Of a DNA stretch of 29,505 bases, positions 14,544 to 21,305 are shown in pieces (positions within the stretch are counted from its first letter, which is position 1; every line of letters begins with the position of its first letter). Both the position numbers and the translations under genes were made by a program. The stretch is from a virus. The stretch is taken from the IMG/VR virus record IMGVR_UViG_3300035665_000182, positions 1 to 29,505 of that record; one strand, 5' to 3'. Under the pieces are notes generated by a model, which had not been told where the DNA came from, searched no databases, and saw nothing but the letters and a program-made list of their open reading frames with translations.

Positions 14544-14942
14544 CTAGACGCGAGCGACTCGAAGCGTGGCCTGGCCGCGGATCGCGTCGTTCGTGGCGAG
14601 CGTGAGGGTCGAAGCGTTCACCGTGTAGGCCAGCGCGGTAAATCCGACGAGCGCCGCGCCGCCAACGTAGATAGAGCACGTGCCGGTCGAAGCGTCCGCG
14701 ATCATGACGCGACCGAGGTAGTCGAACTGAATCGTGCGGCCCGTGTCGCTCGTCGAGCCCTGGAGGGGGCGGTCGAGGGTCAGAATCGACGCCCCGGTTG
14801 TGAGCCCGAGGTGCGAAACGTCGATCTTCTCTTGATCTGCCGTCGGATCGGTGAACTGAATGACGATGTTCGTGACGGTGTACTGCGTGCCGCCGACATT
14901 GAGGACGGTGCCCGACCCGGCATGGGGAGTCGTGATCGACAT
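14544..14942 (-). CDS. Putative major tail (tube) protein, 132 aa
   Basis: The segment KIDVSHLG followed by LDRPLQGS and GRTIQFDYLG fits the tail tube pattern in which an I-D-[VT]-[ST] strand is followed by a loop and a GxIxFxG-type strand. Size and place between the DUF3168 completion protein and the chaperones agree. Tube subunits stack as hexamers around the tape measure. ATG lies 4 bases after the upstream stop. The family is assigned by pattern, so alternatives such as a minor tail protein remain. Confidence 0.65.
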   Translation of the reverse strand: MSITTPHAGSGTVLNVGGTQYTVTNIVIQFTDPTADQEKIDVSHLGLTTGASILTLDRPLQGSTSDTGRTIQFDYLGRVMIADASTGTCSIYVGGAALVGFTALAYTVNASTLTLATNDAIRGQATLRVARV

Positions 14943-14946
14943 TTTT

Positions 14947-15363
14947 CTATGTCTCCTGCCACATGAGTGAGAACGTCATCGTCACGCTATACACCGGCGG
15001 GGCGTCTCCGCCCGCCAGTTGCACGAACCCGTCGCTCTCGGTGTCGAGAGAGACGTGCTCTACCTCTATTCCTAGTTTGTTCTCCCCCCAGCCATCCAGA
15101 ACGCGGCGGATCTTGTCTGCCAAGTCCCTTACTGCCTCATAGGTCAACGCGTAGCAGTCGATCGCGAGCACGACCGTCGGCATGCCCATCGGCCCGGAAA
15201 GCGTGTGCGAACGCTGTACGGCCTGCCGCCGCCACGTCACGAAGGGGATGTCCGCGGTCGCCGGGGCAAGCACCGGGTAGATCCGGTCGCCTACGGCGAG
15301 GGCTACCGCCGGGTCTTGGAGGAGAGCGGTGGCGACGGCTTGCTCTGGGGATTGCAGGGGCAT
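14947..15363 (-). CDS. Tail completion protein, DUF3168 (HK97 gp11-like)
   Basis: A 138-residue protein starting MPLQSPEQAVATALLQDPAVALAVGD, then RIYPVLAPATADIPFVTWRR and a C-terminal beta strand VYSVTMTFSLMW. This is the DUF3168 signature: a helix that marks the product dimension, R[IV]YP..AP....P[FY][VI], and closing strands. The family closes the head-distal end of the tail or joins tail to head. Gene order (after HK97-gp10, before tube) is as in HK97. Confidence 0.82.
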   Translation of the reverse strand: MPLQSPEQAVATALLQDPAVALAVGDRIYPVLAPATADIPFVTWRRQAVQRSHTLSGPMGMPTVVLAIDCYALTYEAVRDLADKIRRVLDGWGENKLGIEVEHVSLDTESDGFVQLAGGDAPPVYSVTMTFSLMWQET

Positions 15364-15402
15364 ACCCGCAGCATCCCACGCCGCCCCCGGAGGCTTGCAG
15401 GG

Positions 15403-16275
15403 CTAGAGCGTGTCGGTTCCGGTGATGGAACCGGAGTCGCGGTAGCGGAGGGCGGCCCAGGCCTGGGCGAGCGTCAGCGAGAGTTCCCGCTGGAGGTACT
15501 GTGCGACCTCGCCTTGCGTTTGATCCCACGCGGTTTGTACCGGGGGCTTGCCGGCGACGCCGCCTGGCCTGACGGCAGGAAGGCGAATTGGACTCGCTGA
15601 CCTTTTGAAAAAGGCTTTTGGATACGCCGGGTTCGTCGTGAACCTGTTGCTTCCACGTACCTTCTCAATCTCAAATTCGCCAAGCCTGTTGAAACTGGTT
15701 GCGTAATACATTGGCTTGACGGGCGTCACGTCGTGCGAAGAAACGGCGTGGGCAGAAATAGCGTGGGCTTGCACTGAGTGTGCGCGGATCGGCACAAGTT
15801 TCCCGCCTCGATTCTGCACGTGGGCGCTGCGGCTAAAGCCTTGCCTTGCAAATCCAGACTTTGCATACGCGCTTCGCGTGTATCGCTTCGGCTGCACCGG
15901 CTTGCTGATCACGCGTTCTTTTGTGCCAAACTCGATCCACCACTGATGAAACGCGCGGTCATCGCTCGCTCGGACGCTTCCGCCCTGCGCACTCTGAGAC
16001 CTTGATGCCCCCGCGCGTTCGTAGCCTATGAGCCCAACGGCACCGCCGTTTCGCGGGTACTTTTTGACCTTCATCCGCCTAGCGTTATAGAGATTCAGCG
16101 TCGGCCCGCGAGGCGTCACCTCGCCAAGCCGACGAAACGCTGGCCAAATCGCCTTCTCGATCGCCTCGCCGAGCACTTCCGACGCCTCTTTCGGCGGGAA
16201 AAACGCCTTGATCCGGTCGCGGAGATCGCGCAGTTGCTCGGTGTTGATATTGAGCGAGATTCCAGCAACAGCCAT
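15403..16275 (-). CDS. HK97 gp10-like tail completion protein with repeat insertion
   Basis: The family is recognised from the helical N-terminus (LRDRIKAFFPPKEASEVLGEA), the W[WI]EFGT motif at about residues 112-117, and position between the adaptor and DUF3168 genes. At 290 residues it is about twice the usual size. The excess is an insertion at about residues 133-185 of five-residue units (RSAYA, KSGFA, RQGFS, then RAHSV, QAHAI, SAHAV, SSHDV), split by a short linker. The role is joining head and tail; the insertion may be exposed on the neck. Start is the ATG directly next to the upstream gene (stop and start adjacent). Confidence 0.75.
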   Translation of the reverse strand: MAVAGISLNINTEQLRDLRDRIKAFFPPKEASEVLGEAIEKAIWPAFRRLGEVTPRGPTLNLYNARRMKVKKYPRNGGAVGLIGYERAGASRSQSAQGGSVRASDDRAFHQWWIEFGTKERVISKPVQPKRYTRSAYAKSGFARQGFSRSAHVQNRGGKLVPIRAHSVQAHAISAHAVSSHDVTPVKPMYYATSFNRLGEFEIEKVRGSNRFTTNPAYPKAFFKRSASPIRLPAVRPGGVAGKPPVQTAWDQTQGEVAQYLQRELSLTLAQAWAALRYRDSGSITGTDTL

Positions 16276-16593
16276 CTACGTTGTCTCCTGGCAGATGACT
16301 TCGTGCTCACTGCGGTTCGCGTGCTCGAGGAGCGACACGATCTCCAGCGTCCGCCCCCGCCACGAGGCCCGCATCTGCTGCGTGAGCCCGGGCACGTAGC
16401 GGCAGCGGATGCGGTGCGACATTTCGATCTGCTGCTGTCCGGCGAGCAGGAACTCGCGCGACGAAACGCCTTCGACGCTCGCCCACACGGTCTTGAAATC
16501 CGCCCACGTCGAAACGCTCTCGCCGAGCGCGTTCCGGTTCTCGGTCGGCGATTGCCACGTCACCCGCTCGCGGAGTTTGCCGGGGTCAATCAT
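16276..16593 (-). CDS. Head-tail adaptor (PF05521-type, SPP1 gp16-like)
   Basis: A 105-residue beta-barrel-type protein with the family hallmarks: MIDPGKLRERVTWQSP at the start, then a W..VW..VEG strand, REF..AGQ, HRIRCRYVPG and a closing WRGRTLEIVSL. It forms the ring closing the head after packaging. Gene order (after connector and two small beta proteins, before gp10-like) is normal for HK97-type phages. ATG overlaps the upstream stop by 4 bases. Confidence 0.85.
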   Translation of the reverse strand: MIDPGKLRERVTWQSPTENRNALGESVSTWADFKTVWASVEGVSSREFLLAGQQQIEMSHRIRCRYVPGLTQQMRASWRGRTLEIVSLLEHANRSEHEVICQETT

Positions 16594-17018
16594 GCTTGCG
16601 CTTCCGGGCCGATCAAAACAACGGAAAACGAAGCAGTTCCTGAGTTAGCATAAATTTCGAGGCCAACCCCAGAGCCGCTGCAAACAGCAACCTCGTTGTT
16701 TCGTGAGACTAACTTCAAAGAGTTTCCGTCTGGCTCATCTATAGTCACTCCAGAGGAACTGCTGGAACTAAGTGCAATTCGATTTATTGAATCAAACGCA
16801 ACATTGACGCCGGCGGAATCTTTGTAGCCACCAAAAAAAACAGGGCTATCAGCAGACCAGAGCGTTGCCCTTGACGTTCCTACCGTCCCGCTCACCACTG
16901 CCACTTTGCCTGTCGTGTAGTTGATGTGATCCGCCAACTGCACGACCTTGATCCGGCTTCCGGCCCGATCGTGGAACACGACATTGATGCCGAACGAGCC
17001 GTCGATGGAGTTGCTCAT
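16590..17018 (-). CDS. Small beta-rich structural protein, paralogue of the next upstream gene
   Basis: A 142-residue Ser/Val/Gly-rich protein that shares its layout with 17015-17422: [IL]DG.F...VV.HD..G at the N-terminus, TGKVA..SGTVGT in the centre, and GTA.[FY]S[VL]..[IL]G at the end. The pair arose by duplication. Its codons are clearly more AT-rich than those of the paralogue, so divergence or separate acquisition is likely. It lies between the connector and the head closure adaptor; a head decoration or neck role is possible. No family is recognised. Confidence 0.6.
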   Translation of the reverse strand: MSNSIDGSFGINVVFHDRAGSRIKVVQLADHINYTTGKVAVVSGTVGTSRATLWSADSPVFFGGYKDSAGVNVAFDSINRIALSSSSSSGVTIDEPDGNSLKLVSRNNEVAVCSGSGVGLEIYANSGTASFSVVLIGPEAQA

Positions 17019-17422
17019 GTTCCGACCACAAGAAGCGAATAGGTCGCCGTGCCCGTCGTGGTTCGCACTGCGAATGAAGTGTTCGTCCGCTCGGTGCCGG
17101 TCATCTCGTAGATGCCCACGCGGCTGCCGCTGGAGAAGTAGGTGCGACCGGCAGCGTTCGTTGTAAGTTCCGCGTGCGGATTCGCCGCGAACGCAACGCG
17201 CTCCACGAATTGAAACGTGACGCTCGTGCCTTCGGCGGCCGTGTATGGAAACGGCTGCCGGGAGATGAAGATCGTCTGCGTGCCCACGGTGCCCGTCGTG
17301 AATGCCGCCTTGCCGGACGATGCGACGGCGCTGGACGATTCCAGCGATAGGACGTTCAGCGCCGTCGTGCCGTCAAGATCGTGAACCACCACGTCGGAAT
17401 TGAATCGCCCGTCGAGAGTCAC
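17015..17422 (-). CDS. Small beta-rich structural protein, paralogue
   Basis: A 135-residue protein starting MTLDGRFNSDVVVHDLDGTT, with FTTGTVGT in the centre and a GTATYSLLVVG ending, homologous along its length to its downstream neighbour. GC-rich coding like the rest of the module. ATG overlaps the upstream stop (ATGA). Likely a virion surface or neck component, by position only. Confidence 0.6.
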   Translation of the reverse strand: MTLDGRFNSDVVVHDLDGTTALNVLSLESSSAVASSGKAAFTTGTVGTQTIFISRQPFPYTAAEGTSVTFQFVERVAFAANPHAELTTNAAGRTYFSSGSRVGIYEMTGTERTNTSFAVRTTTGTATYSLLVVGT

Positions 17423-17997
17423 GCGTACTGCCCCCAGGAGACGGAGTCGAGGAGTGCCTTCGCGCCGGCGGGCAGTTGTGCATCGCCGCGCTTCTCATAG
17501 AGTTCGAGCACGGTCATCAAGATCGCGTTCTTCACCCGCTGCGGCACGCTCGCCGCGGCACCGTATCCCGCCCACCACGTGACGCTGATCGAGTTCTGAT
17601 CGTCCCGGTTGCTCGGCCACGTGCCGCCGTAGAGGTTGCGGATCGCCCCCGGCGTAGCGTCACGATCGACGCGGTACTCGCTCGTCGAAAGCGTTGCCGT
17701 CGCCCCGGTGTCGTTCAGCGTGTACGTGACCACGACCGCCGTAGTGGTGCCGCTGCCGCTCATCGGCGGGCGTGGCACCTCGATCTCCGGGGGGAACTGA
17801 TCGAGCCGCATCACGTATTGCTGGGTGACGAGAGACCTGTCGAGGTAGTCCTCGCAGAGTTCGCGGGCGGCAGTGATGAAGCCCGTGATCAGCGAATCGT
17901 CGGTGTCGATATCGACGCGGCAGTGGGCCTTGGCTTCTGCCAACGTCACCGGCTCGACCGCCGGGGCGGTCAGTCGCTTCAGACTGCGGTATCGCAT
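17419..17997 (-). CDS. Head-tail connector (HK97 gp6 / phiE125 gp8-like)
   Basis: A 192-residue protein with the family signature: PAVEPVTLAEAKAHCRVD, then D.LI..FI.AARE.CE.YL.RSL[VT]TQ.Y and a C-terminal VPQRVKNAIL...LYE.RG. It forms the adaptor ring bound to the portal after DNA packaging. Usual length is about 180-200 residues, so it is complete. It starts two small genes past the glycosyltransferase. Confidence 0.88.
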   Translation of the reverse strand: MRYRSLKRLTAPAVEPVTLAEAKAHCRVDIDTDDSLITGFITAARELCEDYLDRSLVTQQYVMRLDQFPPEIEVPRPPMSGSGTTTAVVVTYTLNDTGATATLSTSEYRVDRDATPGAIRNLYGGTWPSNRDDQNSISVTWWAGYGAAASVPQRVKNAILMTVLELYEKRGDAQLPAGAKALLDSVSWGQYA

Positions 17998-18000
17998 CGC

Positions 18001-18168
18001 TTACCTCCGCTCGGCTTTGGGCTGGGCGACCGCCTTCTCGACCTTCGGCTCGTCGCGGTACTCCACGGCGTAGCCTTCCTCGATCAACTGCCGGGCAGGC
18101 TTCTCGTCAACGTCTTGGATGGTGCCTTCCGCCATCTTGCAGAAGCGTTGAATCATGCGGATCTTCAT
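18001..18168 (-). CDS. Small structural-module protein, 55 aa
   Basis: Starts at ATG 18168 within an ATGA overlap with the upstream gene; the longer in-frame start gives an Arg/Ala-rich extension read against the upstream gene and is rejected. The N-terminus MKIRMIQRF and the middle (DVDEKPARQLIEEGYAVEY) match the upstream neighbour MRIRMTKPY...LPERQAESLIAWEYA, so the two are small tandem paralogues. Such proteins (basic start, ..AxxLIxxGxA..) are common before the head-tail connector. The C-terminal tail is charged. Confidence 0.6.
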   Translation of the reverse strand: MKIRMIQRFCKMAEGTIQDVDEKPARQLIEEGYAVEYRDEPKVEKAVAQPKAERR

Positions 18169-18341
18169 GACTGCTTCTTCTGCTTGGGCTTGGGCTTCGG
18201 CGTGTCGAGGAGCGGCTGATCGGCGTCTGCGGCCCGCGTGGCGTACTCCCACGCGATCAGCGACTCGGCCTGGCGTTCAGGCAACTCGACCACTTCGCCT
18301 TTCTTGTAGGCGGCGTAGGGCTTGGTCATCCTTATCCTCAT
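18165..18341 (-). CDS. Small structural-module protein, 58 aa
   Basis: Begins MRIRMTKPYAAYKKGEVVEL, the pattern of small phage head proteins of the MKIRF.KPYG.YKPGDVVEL type, then a helix (RQAESLIAWEYATR) and a Pro/Lys-rich tail. I take ATG 18341; ATG 18344 and ATG 18329 are also possible, the last having GAGG upstream. It sits just after the glycosyltransferase stop. Paralogue of 18001-18168. Confidence 0.58.
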   Translation of the reverse strand: MRIRMTKPYAAYKKGEVVELPERQAESLIAWEYATRAADADQPLLDTPKPKPKQKKQS

Positions 18342-18346
18342 CATCT

Positions 18347-19081
18347 TCACTGAGGCACGCTCCATGCAGACTCCGGGGGCTTGCGGGTGTTTTGCCATTC
18401 GGTCGTGTATTGATAGACCGGGCCGGCGAGGTTCTTTCCCGGCCACGTGATCACGTACTCGCCGTGCCCAATCGTGACGCGCGGCGTCACGTAGAGGCGG
18501 TTGCCAGACGCCTTAAACGTCTTCCAGAACGATATGTCGGAGTCAGTTCTGCCTTCACCCCAGCCACCCTTCGGGTCGGGCTGTTCGTGAAACCACGGCT
18601 TCGCCATGCGGCGGAGAGCCCGCGTCGAGATCACTGTGCAGCCGAAATGCGCGGTGTCCACCTGTTGCACCGGAGCACCGAACCACCCGACCGGCACCTC
18701 GGTGATGCCGCCTTCGGGCGGATTGTCCAGCGTGTCAAGCAGCGTGAGCATTGGACGACCGTCCTCGCGTTTCGTCTGGATCGGTGCCAACGCATCGCAC
18801 TGGAAGGTCATGAACAAGGCGAACAAATGTTCGATGCTTTCCTTGGATATGAAGCTGTCCATGTCCAGCGTGATAATCGCCTCTGTGGTGGGCTCGAACT
18901 GCTCTAGCATCCTCGTGAGAACCTGGCTCCAGTAGGCTCCCTGCCCGAGCGTCGGGCGGATGTGCAGCGGCATCAAGGCCTCAATGAACCCGAAGGCGTT
19001 AATCAGCGGCCCGAATCGTGGGCCAGACAGGATCGCCTCGCACCGCACCTCAACCTTTGTATCGCCAACTTGAACCAGCAT
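18347..19081 (-). CDS. Putative GT-A glycosyltransferase in the structural module
   Basis: A 244-residue protein with the hallmarks of a nucleotide-sugar-dependent GT-A enzyme: an alternating alpha/beta N-terminal half leading to IITLDMDSF (D73-x-D75, metal/nucleotide-sugar binding), a central VGWFGAPVQQ...HFGCTVIS segment, TDSDISFW (D180-x-D182) and a late H206 (IGHGEY) that could be a third metal ligand. Substrate unknown: capsid, tail or a host glycan. ATG 19081 follows GAGGTG by about 5 bases; an upstream in-frame start at 19126 would lie inside the terminator and is rejected. It begins directly after that terminator, between head and connector genes. Confidence 0.7.
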   Translation of the reverse strand: MLVQVGDTKVEVRCEAILSGPRFGPLINAFGFIEALMPLHIRPTLGQGAYWSQVLTRMLEQFEPTTEAIITLDMDSFISKESIEHLFALFMTFQCDALAPIQTKREDGRPMLTLLDTLDNPPEGGITEVPVGWFGAPVQQVDTAHFGCTVISTRALRRMAKPWFHEQPDPKGGWGEGRTDSDISFWKTFKASGNRLYVTPRVTIGHGEYVITWPGKNLAGPVYQYTTEWQNTRKPPESAWSVPQ

Positions 19082-19092
19082 GGGCACCTCGC

Positions 19093-19133
19093 AAAAAGAA
19101 AGCGGCGGGCGTGACGCATGCCACACCCGCCGC
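19093..19133 (-). terminator. Intrinsic terminator between capsid and connector modules
   Basis: On the minus strand GCGGCGGGTGTG (19122-19133), 8-base loop, CACGCCCGCCGC (19102-19113; one G-T pair), followed by TTTCTTTTT (19093-19101). This is the clearest rho-independent terminator in the window. It lies 25 bases past the stop of the capsid-associated gene and would sharply lower, without abolishing, transcription into the tail genes. Confidence 0.85.
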
Positions 19134-19158
19134 CTAGATTGCCATGCTTGTCAACCGA

Positions 19159-19611
19159 TCAGCCGACCGCCTGCGTGGCCACGCCCTTGTCGGAAGCCGA
19201 GATCGGACCGGCCTCGCCCTTGCTCAGACGTGCCACGGTCACAACGCCCACCGTGCTGACAGGCGTGGCGTACACCGTGAGGTAGCGACGCTTGCCGCGG
19301 AGATCGACATCGAAGCGGTGGGCATAGCCAACGTTCGCGCCGGTCGTGCTGCCAGCAGCCACCGTGAAATCGGTGCCGGCGACGAAACCGCTGATGTTGG
19401 TCTGGCCGGAGCCGGACGCATCAGACTGAGCCAGACGCAGCACCACGGCCGCCGTCGCTGCGGTGGCCGCAGCAGCGGTGAACGGGCTGAACGCCACGTC
19501 GATCGAAGCGTGAGCAAAGCCAAGCGTGTCGATTTCGAGCGAGTGCGTGGCACTGGATGCGACCGACACTTCGACCTTCTCAACGGTCTTTGTAGCAGCA
19601 ACGTGATTCAC
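19159..19611 (-). CDS. Putative capsid-associated/decoration protein, 150 aa
   Basis: Second gene after the major capsid gene, 30 bases on, before the strong terminator, so it is made at capsid-like levels. The product is an Ala/Thr/Val/Ser-rich beta protein (HSLEIDTLGFAHASIDVAF, HRFDVDLRGKRRYLTVYATP) resembling the small beta-sandwich proteins that decorate HK97-fold capsids. No exact family is assigned. Confidence 0.6.
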   Translation of the reverse strand: MNHVAATKTVEKVEVSVASSATHSLEIDTLGFAHASIDVAFSPFTAAAATAATAAVVLRLAQSDASGSGQTNISGFVAGTDFTVAAGSTTGANVGYAHRFDVDLRGKRRYLTVYATPVSTVGVVTVARLSKGEAGPISASDKGVATQAVG

Positions 19612-19641
19612 TGTCAGATTCTCCTAGAGAGGGTGTGTGTA

Positions 19642-21015
19642 TCAGCCGAACTTGAGGGCCACGACCGGACCGGCCTTGGTGGTCGATCCCAGGTCATTCA
19701 CGACCATCGCATTCCGCGTGGTGGCGAAGGTCAACGTCTGATCGAACTCGATGTACCGCTCGCTGGCGGTCTTGATCGAGATGGCCCGACGCTCACCGAA
19801 GATCGCGGCCTGGCTAAGATCACCGAAGATCGCAGCACAGCCACCGGTCGTGCCGGTGAGCCGGCTCTCCATCGACTGCACGAGGGTCACAGGGTAGCCC
19901 AGGAACGTCTCGCCGAAGCCGGCGGCGACGTTGTCGCTGGAGTTGCCGCCGGGGCCGGTCGTGCCACCTGGCAGCATGGCGAGCCGCAGCATCGCGGAAC
20001 CCCACCCAGCCGGCGAGATGTACCACCGAGCGTTGCGGCTGCGGGCGTACATCGGAAGCCGGGCGAGAAGATCCGTGAAGTTCTTCATGGTCAGCACGTC
20101 GAACGTCGCGTTGCCAGAGGCAGTCACGACCGATCCGGCGTAAGGGGCCTGCAGGATCTTCGTCGCCACGCCAGTTACGCCGTGATAAGCGAGCGTGCCA
20201 TCGCCGATGAAGCCCGAATTATCAAAGGCTTCGCTGAACGCCTGGGCCGTCTCAACGGCCATGGCATCAGCAAGATCGATCACCGAGTCTTCGAGCAGCG
20301 AGTTGCTGGTGCGGTTTGCAACGCCCCAAATCTTCGCCGTCAGTTCGACGTTGTCGAAGGTCACGTCGCTCGCAGTCACCTCGACGTTCTCACCGACCGG
20401 GCGGGCCGTAAGGCCACCCGTGCGACGAGCGTAGACGAGCGTGTCGGAGTTCATGTTGACGCGCTTGGCGTACTGCGGGAACACGCCAAATTCTTCGACG
20501 AGCCGGATGATCTCTGAGGAGAGCTCAGGGCTCGTGAGCACACCGCCGAGCGAGTTCACGCCGCCGGCCTGAACACGGGTTTCGACGTTGTGATCATTGC
20601 ACCACCGGCGAGCTTCGGCATCGCCGAACACGTAGCCCTTGATGTGCATGCCCGCACGATACGCGGCCTCCGACGAGCGGAAAGCCTTCAGGGGGCCGTG
20701 CGACTTCGGCACGGCGTACTCACGCTTTTCCACGTCTGCGGTCTCCTTCTCGGGGGCGGGGGCAACAGCCTTCACCGGAGCGGCACGCTCCAGCACGCTG
20801 CGGAGCTCGAGCTCCTTGGTCTGAACTCGCTGCAGGAACTCGATCCGCTCGCGGAGCTTGTCGGCCCGGCCTTCGAGCGAGCGGAGGGAAGCCTCCTGCT
20901 CTTCGGTCATCGGGGCCGCCTCTTCGCCCTCGGGGGCGTCCTCGGTCATCGCTTCCATCTCAGCGACAACGGCAGCCAACTCGTCCAGCAGAGCTTTGAG
21001 CTTCTCGACAGCCAC
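19642..21015 (-). CDS. HK97-fold major capsid protein with N-terminal delta domain
   Basis: A 457-residue protein. Residues 1-75 are a charged coiled coil (LKALLDELAAVVAEMEAM, SLRSLEGRADKLRERIEFL), the scaffolding delta domain that the prohead protease removes. After an Ala/Pro linker the HK97 fold begins: GGVNSLGGVLTSPELSSEII, ARRTGGLTARPVGE, the helix-rich ALADAMA-type region, WYISPAGWGSAMLRL, and FGDLSQAAIFGERR...TFATTRNAMVV near the end. This builds the icosahedral head. Start is GTG 21015 with GAGGAG 7 bases upstream. The gene follows the protease and zinc-ribbon genes in canonical order; a 457-codon plus-strand frame over it is a shadow. Confidence 0.93.
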   Translation of the reverse strand: MAVEKLKALLDELAAVVAEMEAMTEDAPEGEEAAPMTEEQEASLRSLEGRADKLRERIEFLQRVQTKELELRSVLERAAPVKAVAPAPEKETADVEKREYAVPKSHGPLKAFRSSEAAYRAGMHIKGYVFGDAEARRWCNDHNVETRVQAGGVNSLGGVLTSPELSSEIIRLVEEFGVFPQYAKRVNMNSDTLVYARRTGGLTARPVGENVEVTASDVTFDNVELTAKIWGVANRTSNSLLEDSVIDLADAMAVETAQAFSEAFDNSGFIGDGTLAYHGVTGVATKILQAPYAGSVVTASGNATFDVLTMKNFTDLLARLPMYARSRNARWYISPAGWGSAMLRLAMLPGGTTGPGGNSSDNVAAGFGETFLGYPVTLVQSMESRLTGTTGGCAAIFGDLSQAAIFGERRAISIKTASERYIEFDQTLTFATTRNAMVVNDLGSTTKAGPVVALKFG

Positions 21016-21131
21016 GGGCGATCTCCTCGTGTTCGGGGTCGCGGCGGCTTCTCTGCCGTCGCTCTACACCGAACCTACGGAGGCAGCCCTCGACCCTTGC
21101 AGCACACGCAAGGCGGGGCAGTAAAGAAGGG

Positions 21132-21305
21132 CTAGGCCGCTGGCTTCGCGCGACGCACTTCAGCGGCCGGCAACACGTGCTTGTCGGTCGCGCCGCAGCG
21201 GCATCGCAAGTACCGAATTTGGTACTCGCCCTGGCGTTGACTCGACGCCACGAGCAATTTCCCGATCTTGCAATTCGGGCACGAATCGCCGGATTTAGCG
21301 GCCAT
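21132..21305 (-). CDS. Small zinc-ribbon protein, 57 aa
   Basis: A short gene easily missed: ATG 21305, overlapping the protease stop by 11 bases, to TAG at 21132. The product starts MAAKSGDSCPNCKIGKL and later has YLRCRCG, giving CPNC and CRC knuckles about 24 residues apart, the layout of a one-ribbon zinc protein. Position between protease and capsid genes suggests coupling to head assembly or DNA binding; function unknown. A 116-base spacer without a clear gene separates it from the capsid gene. Confidence 0.62.
   Translation of the reverse strand: MAAKSGDSCPNCKIGKLLVASSQRQGEYQIRYLRCRCGATDKHVLPAAEVRRAKPAA

Noticed and set aside
19144-20517. Plus-strand ORF of 457 codons opposite the capsid gene
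   Set aside because: It mirrors a well-supported HK97 capsid gene in a high-GC region, where antisense frames stay open by codon bias; its product is Arg/Gly/His-rich with no motif and no ribosome site.
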